A stretch of DNA of 64,000 bases, taken from assembly GCF_003597395.2 (NCBI RefSeq), contig NC_133769.1, forward strand, positions 177,667,173 to 177,731,172, in the 5' to 3' direction. Position numbers and translations under genes: made by a program. The stretch is from Chelonoidis abingdonii. Taxonomy: Eukaryota; Chordata; Testudines; Testudinidae. Every line of letters begins with the position of its first letter. Within the stretch, counting starts at the first letter, position 1. The notes beneath the pieces were generated by a model. The model had not been told where the DNA came from and did not search any database. It saw nothing but the letters and a program-made list of their open reading frames with translations. Of this stretch, positions 1-11,849 are shown in pieces.

Positions 1-3000
1 TATATATTATTTAATTGTATTTTAGAAATAAATTTCTAGCCATTATGATTGTGAAGAAAATCTGAATGTAACCCTAAGTAATGCTGTCTTACTGAAACTG
101 CAGATGACAACAATACCTTTAAAATGTTCTGTTCACAATACAGAAAGTTATGCTGCAGAATGCAATTACACAATGATTTGATCTGGTACACAGAGAGACT
201 GAACTATGTTTTGACTATGTCCCCATACTGTGCTAAGGCCTTTATTTTAGGATAATTCAGGGACACTGTGGTCTCAACTACATTACAAAAACAAAACCAA
301 TGTTCTATTCATGTTGAGTGCTACCTTGACATATCATCCCATCATAAAGTAGCTTTGTGTTGCGTATATGGAACAGGACTCAAGAAGGTGTGTAGTGCCT
401 CAGTCATCTCAATGGTGCGTTACCTTTGAAATCTGATGAAAATTTAAGTATTGTTGTTATACATTTCATTTCTAATCATTTTAGCAGGAGTATCCAAGTA
501 GTCTTGGATAGGGATAGCACTTTTTTCCTAGACTAACTCCAGCAGAGCCAAATTTGAATCTTGAAAACAAATGGCCATAAAGGAAATTTTTTCCTAGTTG
601 TGTTATTCAAAAACAGCTCATACTTTCTACAAAGTTCCCACAAAATTCACTTTTAGACAAAGATTTGGAAGCAGAAATTTAAGCCCCCAAAATATTTTTT
701 TGAGATTGAACTGCTACTGAAAAGAACGGTTTGAATGGAGTGGCCATCACACCTTTCCCTGAAGTAGCTCCAGTCACAAACAGAATCTGTATGTCTAGAA
801 AGCAAATGAATAATTTGATAGGTAAAATGCTATCAAGGGGAAACAAAAATGTCCATTATGTAACTGAAAATATCAACGAATAAGACACATGGACACTGAA
901 CTGGTTATCCTCCAGTGTAATAATGGATTAAGACAACTGAAGATGCAGCCTGATTTTAATGCTTTAGCAAGCATGCATTTTTAATGACATCACACACCAG
1001 CCAACATCATCAAAAAGAGTTGACTGCACATCAACCAACTCATAGAGTATGGTTATGTGAAAGACTCAACGCCTGGAGTACTTGCACATAAAAAAGCTGC
1101 AATTTCAAAATTGAATGTTTATGACAATAAGGACGAAAGGTTCAGTGGTTTAAAAAAACGTGGGCAGTCAAGAAACCTGAATCCTATTATTTCTGCCACT
1201 GTTTTGCTGTGACTAAGTTGCTGCATCTGAAGGGTAGTGATACTAATCTATTTCACAGGGACATAATCTTTTATTAAGTGTTTAAAGATTCTTGAATGGA
1301 AGATGCTAGTCAAGTTCAAAGTATTATTACCCTAGATAAGTGAAGCACAATAATTGAAACACACAGCTTTTTCTTTTTGTATCCCCAACCAATATACATA
1401 AAAACATTGTATTAATTGCAAAAGAACTTGTGTGCCCAAACCTTATCACATATATGTACTTGAAAGCACTCATTCTGCACCACGCTCCAGTTGAAAATAT
1501 TAGCAAAAGTGATTGTATTATGCTGTCCTTGCCAAACCCCAAAATATGGGTTTAACTATTCTAATTAGGCCCAAGAATGAATGACCTGTCTAGGTATTTA
1601 TCACTGTAGTATAAAAGCATTACGATTTTTCCATTAAATAAATCTGAAGAAAAAAACTGAACTCAAGAGGATGATACAGTTTATCTACAGCCAACCCTAA
1701 CATCTGCCTCAGAAGAAATTCTACGGACACTCAAAAACAAAAACAACTGTGGAGGAAGAAAAAGTGAAACCTAATAATCCACAGAACATTCATTTTTCTC
1801 CCATAAGTAAAAAAAAGTGGAGTCTTCATCTAAAATATACTAAGGTTTCCATCCAGAAAATTTTGTGTTTATGTTCCTACAATGAATTTTGCATAATTGG
1901 GTAACTAATACACTTGGTCCACTGCAATATTTTACATACTGCTCCTTAAAAGTTTTTTTGATCACAGATCTGAGTTCAGCTGTCACTTCTGATTCATATT
2001 ACTGAGAACTTTTGGTTACGTAGAAAGGCATAAATCTCAAAAGAGCGAAGTTTATTATTAAAGGATGCAGTAATGATTATTGGACATGCTTTAAAAGAAG
2101 GAAAACAGACCAAAACTGTGTCCATCAAAAACACACTCAATGTAGAAGTCTCTTGGAAAGCTGCTGCTGTATATGACATAAGCTGATTCTATTGACATAG
2201 TTACTTCACTAATGTTATAAAAGGAAGTGCACTTTACAGAGCTCTTTCCTACATGCCAATGAAATTCTCAACTCTTACCTTGGTGAGCTTTATTTATCCT
2301 GAGAGACTAAACTAAGCGCCAAAATATTCTGTTCTCTTTTTCCTTGCTAAGAAGTGTTCCTGCCTCCTCTTTCTCTCTTCTTTTGAATTAAACCCTTCTC
2401 TCCCTCTGCATAACACTCTCCTACCTCCTCAAGCTGCAGCATAATTGCACTGCCATCCCAGAGTCTATGTGGAGCCTACCCATCAACCCTCAAGCTGTTT
2501 CTCTGCTTCCGATTCAAGGCCAATTCCTTCAATGGCCTAGGCCTTCACAGCAATATCTACTATGTGCACCTTCCTGCCTTCTGGCCTGATGGAGAGGAGA
2601 ATACCTGGTGGCAGGGGTGAGACAGAACAAGTGACATGCTAGATTGGAAGATCCTACCAAGATTTCTAACCTAGTTGCCAGAAGCCATATTGTTTCTATC
2701 AAGAGTTTCAACCAAACCTTTCAGCAGTAAGATTAGATCTAACTCAGAAAGCAGCTAATTGTTAAAGCACAGAACATGTTAAAATTGGCCTGTTTCCTAA
2801 GAATTAAGCACCCTAACCGTACATTTGTGGTTTTATTTACCCCATTTACAGCTTATAGAATGTATCTGTACAACATAATACACCTTCCTTCTCAACTCTA
2901 TCACACCCAGCTAGACGTATTTGATCATCCCTTTCACGGGTGCAGGCAGGCTCCATGAATTCTGTTATTTTGTAGCTGGGGAATTGTGCTTCAGAATTTT

Positions 3001-3205
3001 GCCCTGAAATCTAAGTTTTTATTTAAAAAAAAATGTTTTCTATGTTTCAAATAGTTTTTAAGAGAGCCTCTTTGGTTGTGAAGGAAAGCTTCCAATTATG
3101 AACTTTCCAATGCAGTGACATATTCCTATTTGTTAAGACAGCTTTGATGTGTGAACTGCCCCAATCATTTTAACTGGATGTTGACTCTGAATCCTAACAA
3201 ATAAT
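1..3205. other. Non-coding, AT-rich sequence without recognised gene
   Basis: No ORF here has splice-site flanks, codon structure or family motifs that I trust; the few frames over 60 codons look like chance. A pyrimidine-rich patch lies near 2330-2480. The sequence looks like ordinary vertebrate intronic or intergenic DNA, AT-rich and CpG-poor. No RNA gene or clear repeat boundary was recognised. Confidence 0.6.
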
Positions 3206-3578
3206 TAAGGGCTGGTCTATGCTACAGAGTTAGGTTGGCCTAAGGCAGCTTACATTGATCTAACTCTGTAAGAGTCCACATTAAAATGTCAGTCCCACTA
3301 ATGTAAGTCGCTGACTAGTGACTTAACTCCACCTCCAAAAGAGGCATAACACTTAAGTTGATGTATTTAGGTCGACGCAGTATCTGTATAGACACTGTGT
3401 TGCTTGCATCAGACTGTTCCTGCTGTCAGCCCCAGGTGGCAGGGCTCCAGCTGTCAATGCCTCACGCTGACAGTTAAATTGGTGCAAGTGCTCCTGGTGA
3501 GGATACATATGGCGCATCACCAATAGGAGCATAGTATGGACATGCGAAACTGACTTAATTACTGCAGTGACTGTACAA

Positions 3579-5677
3579 CAGGGGTGGGAAAACTTTTTGG
3601 CCTGAGGGCCACATCTGGGTATGGATATTGTATGGCGGGCCATGAATGCTCATGAAATGCATGCTAGAATACTCAAGGAGTTAATAGAGGAGGTATCAGA
3701 CTCTAGCTATTATCTTTGGAAAGTCATGGGAGACGGGAGAAATTCCAGAAGACTGGAAAAGGGCAAATATAGTGCCCATCTATAAAAAGGGAAATAAAAA
3801 TAACCCAGGAAACTACAGACCAGTTAGTTTAACTTCTGTGCCAGGGAAGATAATGGAGCAAGTAATTAAAGAAATCATCTGCAAACACTTGGAACGTGGT
3901 AAGGTGATAGGGAATAGTCAGCATGGATTTGTAAAGAACAAATCACGTCGAAACCAATCTGATACCTTCTTTGATAGGATAAGCGAGTCTTGGTGATAAT
4001 GGAGAAGCGGTGGATGTGGGTATACCTAGACTTCTTAGTAAAGGCATTGAATACGGTCTCGCATTGACATTCTATTGATAAACAGGCCAAAACAATTTAG
4101 ATGGGGCTACTATAAGCGGTGCAAGACTGGCTGAATAACCGGTACCAGAGAGGGGTATTAATGGCTCCCAAGCCTGCTGGAAAGGTTATAAACAAGTGGA
4201 GTTCCAAAGGGCCTGTTTTGGACCGGCTCTGTTAATTATCTTCCATCAAACGACTTAGACTTAGCAATTAGAAAGTACGCTTAATTAAGTTTGCGGATGA
4301 CACAAACTGGAGGCATTGCAACTGCTTAGAGGACAGGGTCAAAATGCAAAAGAGCTGGACAAATTGGAGAAAATGGCTGAGGTAAACCCGATGAATGTCA
4401 ATAAAAGTGCAAAGTCACTTAGAAGGAACAAAATCAGTTCAACATACAAATGGGAAGAGACTGTCTAGGAAGGATATGCAGAATGAGAGCTAGGGGTCAT
4501 AAGTGGACCACAAGCTAAATATGAGTCAACAGTGTGATCATGTTGCAAAAACGAACGTGATGCTGGATGATTAATCAGGTGTGGTAACAAGACATAAAGA
4601 AGCATCTTCCCGCTCTAACTCTACGCTGGTTAGCCTCAACTGAATACTGTGTCATTCTGGGCACCGCAATTCAAGAAGAATGGTGAGAAATTGAGAGGAT
4701 CCAGAAGAAGAGCAACAAGAAATGATAAGGGGTTTGAGAACATGACCTATGAAGGAAGGCTGAAAGAAAAAGGGTTTATTAGTTGGAAAAAGAGAAGACG
4801 GAGAGGGGACATAAGCAAGTTTTCAAGGTATCTAAAAGGGTGTCACAGGAGGGGGAGAAAACCTGTTCACCTTAGCCTCTAAGGATAGAAAAGAAGCAAA
4901 TGGGCTAAATGCAAGCAGGGGATTAAAGGTTGGAACATAGGAAAAAAGTTCTGAACTGTCAGGGTAGTAAACACTGGAAAAATAGCCTAAGGGAGTGTGG
5001 AATCTCCATCTCTGGAGATATTTAAGAGTAGGTTAGATAAATGTCTATCAGGGATGGTCTAGACAGTATTTGGTCCTGCCATGAGGGCAGGGGACTGGAC
5101 TCGATGACCTCTTGAGGTCCCTTCCAGTCCTAGAGTCTATGAATCTATGAAATTGGGAGTTGGGGTGTGGGAGGGGGTGAGGACTCTGGCTGGGAGTGCG
5201 GGCTCTGGGGGTACAGGAGGGTGCAAGGGGGATCAGGGCTGGGCTAGGGGCACAGAAGGGGGTGAGGAGTTCAGGCTCCAGGCAGTGCTTACCTCAAGCA
5301 GGTCCCAGAAGCAGCAGCATGTCCCCACTCTGGTTCCTACGTGGTGGTGTGGCTAGGCAGCTCTACACACTGCCCTGTCCGCAGGTGCCGCCCTTGTAGC
5401 TCCCATTGGCTGTGGTTCCTGGCCAATGGGAGCTGGGGGGCAGTGCTTGGGGCAGGGGCAGCATGCAGAGCTCCCTGGTTACCCCTATGCATAGGAGCTG
5501 GAGGGGGGACATGCCACCACTTCCAGGAGCTGCACAGAGTGTGGCAAGCCCCCGACTCCACTCTCTGCCTGGAGCGGAGCAAGCTCCAAACCCCGTTCCC
5601 CAGTGGGAGTTTGAGGCCCGCATTAAAAGGTCTGGAGGGATAGATGTGGTCCCCAGGCTGTAGTTTGCCCACCTCTG
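3579..5677. mobile_element. Non-autonomous hAT element, interrupted by CR1
   Basis: The termini are CAGGGGTGGGAAAACTTTTT and, at the other end, GTAGTTTGCCCACCTCTG, whose complement begins CAGAGGTGGGCAAACTA. They are flanked by an 8-bp target duplication with one mismatch, CTGTACAA at 3571-3578 and CTGTACAT at 5678-5685. An 8-bp duplication and CAGNG ends are hallmarks of the hAT superfamily. No transposase frame is present. The G-rich interior resumes at about 5147 after a CR1 insertion. Confidence 0.75.
3659..5146 (+). mobile_element. CR1 LINE fragment (ORF2 reverse transcriptase region)
   Basis: A 5'-truncated CR1 copy in plus orientation. The frame at 3772-3996 shows the RT-domain signature NPGNYRPVSLTSVPGKIMEQ followed by SQHGF, which is diagnostic for CR1-type RT. 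From about 3960 to 4640 the reading frame breaks repeatedly through single-base indels. The ORF2 C-terminal part (MTYEGRLKE with Lys/Arg-rich flanks, about 4740-4860) and the 3' UTR follow. The copy ends in a short repeat of the type CTATGAAT, as CR1 elements do. It sits inside the hAT element with a shared ATGAAAT word at both junctions (3652-3658 and 5147-5153), consistent with a target-site duplication. Not functional. Confidence 0.85.
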
Positions 5678-5731
5678 CTGTACATCAACATAACTTAAGT
5701 CAACTTAATTTTGTAGTGCTGACTTGCCTTA

Positions 5732-8700
5732 AGTGCCAACATTGACTATTTCACTGTCGATCATTTCAGCAGAAAAATAATGCGGTTATCTCTCAGTCCC
5801 AAACTACTCACATCCCCTGCCTTCTCAGGTGCCCAATTTCTCAACTCTCCCGAACTCAGTTCCAAAAAAACTCGACTGTTATGGCAATATAAAAATCTAC
5901 AGCACAATTAAGATGAAATTTTCAGACGACAATACATCAATTAATTAATTAGATACTATAAAAATTGCACACTGATTGCATTATTCATTTTCATGTTTAA
6001 TTCTGTACATTTACTTCAAGCTGACACAGAACTTGCAGTCTGCAACACTGGGGTGCTATAAAACTCCAAGAACAGTGAATTTTACCATGAAATTTGGATC
6101 CATCTTTCCACAGATTACAAAAGCTCTTGAATACAAACCTTTAGCCAACTGCATGAGAATAGTAGCTAAAACTCAAATATAAAGGCAAAGGAAAGACAGG
6201 GACACACTATTTTCCTTTATAAATTCATATTTTTGGACCTACTTACACATTGTGTGTGATTGTATGCAGGAGCCTTAATATAAGAAATGCAGATACCCTT
6301 CTAGGGTAGTCATATAAATTAACCCCTTCAGACGTGTATCCTGTGACTGGTCATTCATGAAACTATAAAAACATTTTGTCATTTTAAATTAATTCCTTCC
6401 ATTTGTTAACTTAATCTCCATCTATTGTATCTGGCACTAACTTACACAATTGCTTCTCCCCCTGAAACCCTATTGCCAAACTTAGCTGTCAAAACCCTTA
6501 AGTCTTCCTACAATTAACACACTAGAGTATTTCACTGAGAAAGGAGTATTCCATCTCAAGTGCTTTTACATTTTTTAACTTTATGAGGTGGAGAAACATC
6601 CCTCCAAACCCAGTGTGTCTCTTCCTAAATCTGCACTATCGGCCTTGGCTATAAAAATTATGCTCAATTCCATAAACTGAGCCATCCAAAAATTAAAACA
6701 GGCCTTTGAATAATGTATTCCTAAATAGTGCTAATTAATCTTGCTCCAGAATCAAGTGTTCTTCAATATACCACAAGCCAAATCAATGCTGGCACATGCA
6801 AAATACAACACGTGCCAAAGCTAATGAAGTTAAAAAAAAAAAAAAAAAAAGTATTTGCTCTGCATGAGTATACACTTTTTACATTATGATTATTTTTATG
6901 GCATACACTAAAGAAATTAACGTGATGTTAAATTTGTACACAGCAATTTCTTCTCACTCTGTTTCCATGCAATGCATGCAGTTAAATATAACTCATCAAG
7001 CAATCTGCTCTACAATTTCCAGCATTCAAAATCTGGCAAATCTAAAAGTGGTAACAGCTAACAGAAAAACTGGTTAGATGTGGAAAACAAAGACCTGGTA
7101 AATCCATCATACAAAAGGAAGAAAAAGGGGGAGAGGGAGGAAGATACTGAATTACCTCATTATTCTATCACCTATTGCTGTTCCTCTGATATTAAATCTA
7201 GTGAAGGGAACAATAGTTAAAGTCATTCAAAAAGCCTGTGTACCAAGTTTTTAAAGATTAGAGTCTATTACAGAATGTGTTCCAATTATTTCAAAGATTC
7301 TACTTTTTCCATAAGGGTTAATACATGAAAAACATTTTCATTTCAATCAACCCTTCCCCCCCCGCCCCCCCGCAGCTTTTGCATATTTTTATTAGTACAC
7401 AGCCCAGGTTTTATAAAATACAGTAATTACTCATCAATTGAATTGTAGCAGGTGTGGCAGCACATTACATCAGCATTTCCTTTTTAAATTCTCTATTTTG
7501 AGTCCCTTGTGAATTCAAATTTTCCACTAATTGGACTGATTTTCCAGGCTTAGTCTCTGCTCAGAGGTGACTTTTTATCAGAAAGTTTGAACCAAACCAG
7601 TTCAGCTATTTGAATATAGAAATAGCCCTCACTGAAAAGTGCCTTGGACTATTCAGGTGAAAACTGATTTTGATCTGACATGATTTTTGACTGGTCATAA
7701 TTCAATTGTGTGCACTTGCAGAACACTTTGCATAGTATTTTCTCAGTAAGCCCACAGAGTTCACAGCTAAGGAAAGCCATGCTGTCTGTGCATACATGAC
7801 TAATTTTGCTGAGCTTTGAGAAGTTTGTGCACATCTAAGTTAGAAGATATTTAGTTGCTTTGGCATGCAAGAGAAGGGACTCTTCTCCCCATGGACTCCC
7901 CGAGAAGCACAGGAGATAACTCCCTTCTGCAGACCTTATAGGGTAAATGACAATGTTCCAGCAGCATCTAGCCAAATAGTTTCACAATATGAAATTTATT
8001 TTCATCCTTATTCTTTAAATATACCCTAGGAAATTCTATCAGACAATTGTCCATGGGTGTGTTAAAAATGTCATATTAGATTAGCTAACTAGACCAACCA
8101 CTATACAAGATTTCAAGAGCCAAGCATTTCACTTCTTTTAATCAATACAGGCTTCATTATTTCCTAAGGTAACGTTATACTATAGTAGTCAAGATGCTAA
8201 AGCAAAAGAAGGAGATGGCCATTCCATCCTAAGTCTCCCATTTTCAGTTCTGGGTGATAATGGCTCATGCCCAAAATGTGAAACTGCCCACACTCTCTGA
8301 AGTTGTTACAATTACATAAACCTGCAAAAATACTTGTTTTGGACTTTAAAACCATTGCTGTGGACTTTTTCTATGTTCGAATAACTCCAACAGCTTTTTA
8401 AAAGATATATTTCTACTGAATTCAAGGTAAATAGAGGAATAGTTACATAGGAATCAATGTAAGGAACACTATGTCAGAAAACAAGTAAAATGAAAATATT
8501 AAATTATAGGTTTACTTTTTTTTTAGTTTTGCCTTTTTGACAAATTGACATAGCAATTAAATTCTGGGGGGGGGGAAAATCTTCTATTTAACATCTATTT
8601 AATCTTCATTACAAGTTTAAATACTAAATCATACTAATACCAGGCAACAGATTGACTGCTACTTTAAACTCCAAAAACACCTAAGTTATGTTCACTAAAT

Positions 8701-9985
8701 GTAAATCCTGGTTAATTGACTTGAAGACCGGGATGTTATTATATATCTGATAGAAGCTCTCTTTGGTGGTGTTGTCTGAGGAACAATAAAGTACACTCAG
8801 ATTTCATGTTTTCATATCTATAGCATAGGTTTACTGATACTGTTACATTTAGGATAAGCTTTTTCCCTGCAGACACTGTGTTCCTTAAGTCAGGCACTAG
8901 AGAGAGTTGGTCCTGTGGATAGATTCCCAGAACACATAACAGTGGGTTAAATAGAGCCAGTTCCCAGTTTGAAACACATTAAAAGTTGGATTAGGCATCT
9001 AAATGAGTGCACATAATGGGAGATCCTTAAACAACATATGAATGATAAATATTGACTCACATTTAGAACATCTGAAGTGTAGATCTATATTCGTTTTGTT
9101 CAAAATTGAAGGAAAATAGTAAAAAATTCATGCAGCATGAAGTACTATATTTACTTTTTAAGTCTTGCAAAGAGGTTGCAAAGGGGTATTCAAGTGCTTC
9201 TGCCTCTGATTATCCTTAGGAGAAACTGTAAAATCGTGACTCCAGAGAATTTGAGGTATACCCTTTCCAGCATTCCTCAACAGAAAAGTTGTATGTTATA
9301 GACAAAAACTAATCTGGGTTATGTCGCAATATGAATTTTTCTTCCAGATCATTCTTTGCCAGTTGTGGAGTTTCTCCAATGTCTAGGAAGTGTTTAACTT
9401 GTAGAGATTAAACTTTATTCCAAGCAGTTCAAAGTTCAGTAATGTTTTACCCTGGAAAAGGTCTCCAATAGTCAACAGGATTTTAGCATTCTCTTTTTGA
9501 AACTTAGTGTCATCTTCTTCCTAGAGGAAACACACCAGATATTCCCAGGAAGTCAATGGGAATTTTGGCATTTTGTCAAGGTACCTGATTATATTTTTCT
9601 GTATTTGCAGAGGTACCCCCTACTATAGCATGTAATCAAATCCCTGAGGGAGCCAAATGTCTTTACCATAAATCAGATTGAAAAGAATAAAGGGTGAGCA
9701 ATGTACTGCATCAGTGCTTTGTCACGTGGGGCTGTTTCTCTGCAGCCCAAATATATTGAATTACAGCTGTCCAGCAATAGAATTTCCAACCGGGGAAGTA
9801 AACATGTGCTTTTCTTTTCTGTCTCTGGACTCTCAACAAGCTGATTTGTGGTCTTTTTCCATACTCCATCAAAGTCTGTTACTTTAAATATCAAATAGGT
9901 AACAATAATGGAATGAATTTTAGGGAATACAATGCTCAGTGAAGCATGCTAATTTATCAAGCTGACTTGGCCAAACAGATAATGG
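5732..9985. other. Non-coding sequence, no recognised gene
   Basis: AT-rich, CpG-poor, with a 19-base A run at 6832-6850, a C-rich run near 7356-7374 and a G run near 8566-8575. No frame shows exon-like structure. No repeat boundaries are recognised with confidence. Confidence 0.6.
6832..6850. repeat. Poly-A tract
   Basis: Nineteen consecutive A bases. It could be a retroposon tail, but no retroposon body is recognised directly upstream. Confidence 0.8.
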
Positions 9986-10111
9986 AAAAACAATGAGGAG
10001 TTCGGTGGCACCTTAAAGATTTAGTCTTTGAAGATTTTAAAGGTTTAGTCTTTAAAGGTGCCACTGGACTCCTTGTTGTTTTTGTAGATACAGACTAACA
10101 CGGCTACCCCT
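9986..10111 (-). repeat. Fold-back chelonian SINE fragment
   Basis: Read on the minus strand, the unit begins with the SINE 5' region (words GGGGTAGCCGTGTTAGTCTG, then GGAGTCCAGTGGCACC). It then folds back so that 9988-10021 is an inverted copy of 10046-10080, with a loop of about 25 bp. The unit is flanked by an exact 10-bp direct repeat CAGATAATGG (9976-9985 and 10112-10121), which suggests that it integrated as a finished unit. The same organisation recurs at 49880-50005. Confidence 0.75.
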
Positions 10112-10136
10112 CAGATAATGGTAAAGTAAATTATCT

Positions 10137-10442
10137 TTAAGGGTATCGCTAAACAGGAGCTGGGAAGTGTGATTCCAGCTCAGGTAGACAAATATATTTT
10201 CAAGAGCTAGTTCTGCTTGAGCTAGTGTGCCAACAAACAGCACCATGACCATGGTGGCAGATGGCAGCTCGGGCTAGCGGCCTGAGTACAATCCTGCCAG
10301 TCCCCTTCGGTACAGACTTGGGCAGCCAGCTCAAGCAGCCATGATCACACTATTTTTAGGTGCTAGCTCGAGCAGAGCTAGCATTTGTACGCTACCCAAG
10401 TGAGAATTCCACCTCCCATCTGCTGTGTGGATGTACCCGTAA
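10137..10442. mobile_element. MITE with TTAAGGGTA ends
   Basis: The left end TTAAGGGTATCGCTAA and the right end GTGGATGTACCCGTAA are imperfect inverted repeats. The interior is rich in GAGCTAGC-type words in both orientations, giving a partly palindromic body. No coding capacity. It resembles turtle non-autonomous DNA transposons; the superfamily is not certain. Confidence 0.5.
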
Positions 10443-10588
10443 GGTCCTGATGCAAGATATACAAAAGTAGTTCTACATTTAGTATAATGTTTTGTTGAAT
10501 AGTATGAAGAGAGTCTTGAAGGATAGGTGCATATAAGCATCACCTCTGATTTGATCATATTTACATGAAAGAGTTACATGATAATGCT

Positions 10589-10841
10589 TTAGGCTTCTAT
10601 GGACTAGTCTACTCTAGAAGCGATACATCGGTGCAGCTGAAGACGCTCTATGCCGATGAAAAAGAGCTCTCCTGTTGGCATAATAAATCTACCTCCGCAA
10701 GAGACGGTAGCTATGTCCTGCCAACATAGTACTGTTCACACCAGCGCTTATAAGTTACAATCACCTGTCACTTGGGAAATGGCTTATTCAAACCCCTGAG
10801 CAACGTACGTTATACTGAAGTGGTAGCATAGACTGGCCTAA
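10589..10841. mobile_element. Degenerate MITE, Harbinger-type ends
   Basis: The right end AGCATAGACTGGCCTAAG inverts to a TTAGGCCAGTCTA start, and the left end near 10589 reads TTAGGC then GACTAGTCTA. The interior has complementary segments (GCCGATG..GAGAGCTC, and a CCTCCGC core), as in turtle MITEs of this class. Ends are eroded, so boundaries are approximate. Confidence 0.4.
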
Positions 10842-11400
10842 GACTTCTTTAAGGTATTAAAATGCAGGCTTATGTTTCAGTCTGCTAAGGCAAAGACCAA
10901 AATTTTGTGGTTTTTTCCCCCAAGTAGTGGAATGTCCTGAATACCTGAAACTCTCTGATAGCTATCACACTGAGACATGTAGCCTAGAGAACGTATTTAA
11001 ATTTGAGATCTAATAATCCTAAAACTCTCTTATCTATGGAAATCCTCCCAAATCCCACTCCACTGACAAGCTCATGAACACTCATCTCATCCTTTTCCCA
11101 AAGTAATATACTCCAGATTCCTCCTCCTAGCTGCAGATACCCTCTGAACCTCATCTCTTCTCAAGACCAGGTACCACAATATGCACACATTTGAATGTAC
11201 AGTCTGAATACATGTAATTTGCAGATATTGAGGGACTTGGCCCTGAGAAAGAAGTAAAGAGGAGTTGGGCATGGTGGATTTGTTATTATGACCATGAGGG
11301 AAAGGGTTTAGCCACTGGTATAGTACTGACATAATTTTGTAAATCAAGGATCATATGTGGCAATATATTAAAATTACAAGAAGTTGAATTCAGTACTCAC
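10842..11400. other. Non-coding flank of the exon-like ORF
   Basis: No recognised gene or repeat. The minus-strand sequence just downstream of 11401 offers a strong donor-like GTGAGT at 11400-11395. Confidence 0.4.
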
Positions 11401-11578
11401 TCAGACAAACTCTCACTGATTACAAAAGGAGTTCTGTCTGAATAAGAAGTACTGAAGAGGATTCACAGTCAGCTTCCAAGTCTTCCAGTGTGGCCTTTAA
11501 CTGGAAAATCACGATTTTCCCTTCACACACAAACCCTTGCCACTTATCCACCAATCGTTCAAAAGGCATTCTAAAATC
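11401..11578 (-). CDS. Candidate exon of an unidentified gene
   Basis: On the minus strand a pyrimidine tract and TTTCAG acceptor end at 11579, followed by 52 open codons starting DFRMPFERLVDKWQGF and ending in a stop at 11420. The other two frames close early. The peptide is not low-complexity and looks like part of a globular domain, with alternating hydrophobic and charged residues. I do not recognise the family. A good donor motif (GAGTGAGT) at 11402-11395 lies after the stop, so it could be a terminal coding exon with a spliced UTR, an exon with a premature stop, or a chance ORF. It does not match DCAF6, and neither of the two phases tried fits the last visible DCAF6 exon. It lies 25 bp from the inverted repeat bounding the low-quality block and left of a scaffold gap, so it may belong to a different locus. 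Confidence 0.35.
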
Positions 11579-11602
11579 CTGAAACCAGAGAGAAAAAAAC
11601 AT

Positions 11603-11749
11603 GGTTACTTACCTTGTAACTCTTGTTCTTCGAGATGTGTTGCTCATATCCATTCCAGTAGATGTACGCGCCGCGCGTACACGTTCGTTGGAAACTTTTA
11701 CCCTAGCAACTCAAGCGGGCCGGCAGGTCGCCCCCTAGAGTGGCGCCGC
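11603..11749 (+). repeat. Left inverted terminal repeat of the DIRS-like element
   Basis: Starts GGTTACTTACCTTGTAACTC and contains ATCCATTCCAGTAG, ACCCTAGCAACTCAAG, and CCCCTAGAGTGGCG. The same words occur in reverse complement at 38290-38487. The far end is lost in the N gap. This is a very common turtle repeat end that I recognise from memory. The copy is clean compared with its partner. Confidence 0.8.
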
Positions 11750-11849
11750 NNNNNNNNNNNNNNNNNNNNNNNNNNNNNNNNNNNNNNNNNNNNNNNNNNN
11801 NNNNNNNNNNNNNNNNNNNNNNNNNNNNNNNNNNNNNNNNNNNNNNNNN
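11750..11849. other. Assembly gap (100 N)
   Basis: Exactly 100 N bases, the conventional size for a scaffold join of unknown length. It falls inside the left inverted repeat, so the contigs on each side both end in high-copy sequence and the join itself is not supported by the sequence. Confidence 0.97.

Larger units (their letters stand above)
3206..5731. mobile_element. Harbinger-type MITE, split by a nested hAT element
   Basis: The left end reads TAAGGGCTGGTCTATGCTAC and the right end, reverse-complemented, TAAGGCAAGTCAGCACTA. These form an imperfect terminal inverted repeat of the same TAAGG..TCTACACTA type seen at 51612-52140. The body (to 3570, and again from 5686) carries the GTCGAC and TTAAGT words common to this turtle family. 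A hAT element inserted at 3579-5677 separates the two halves. There is no coding capacity of its own; it is a non-autonomous element presumably mobilised by a Harbinger transposase in trans. Family assignment is by memory of chelonian repeats. Confidence 0.6.

Noticed and set aside
5341..5663. Overlapping 85-111 codon frames on both strands
   Set aside because: They lie in the GC-rich hAT interior and have no motif or splice context.
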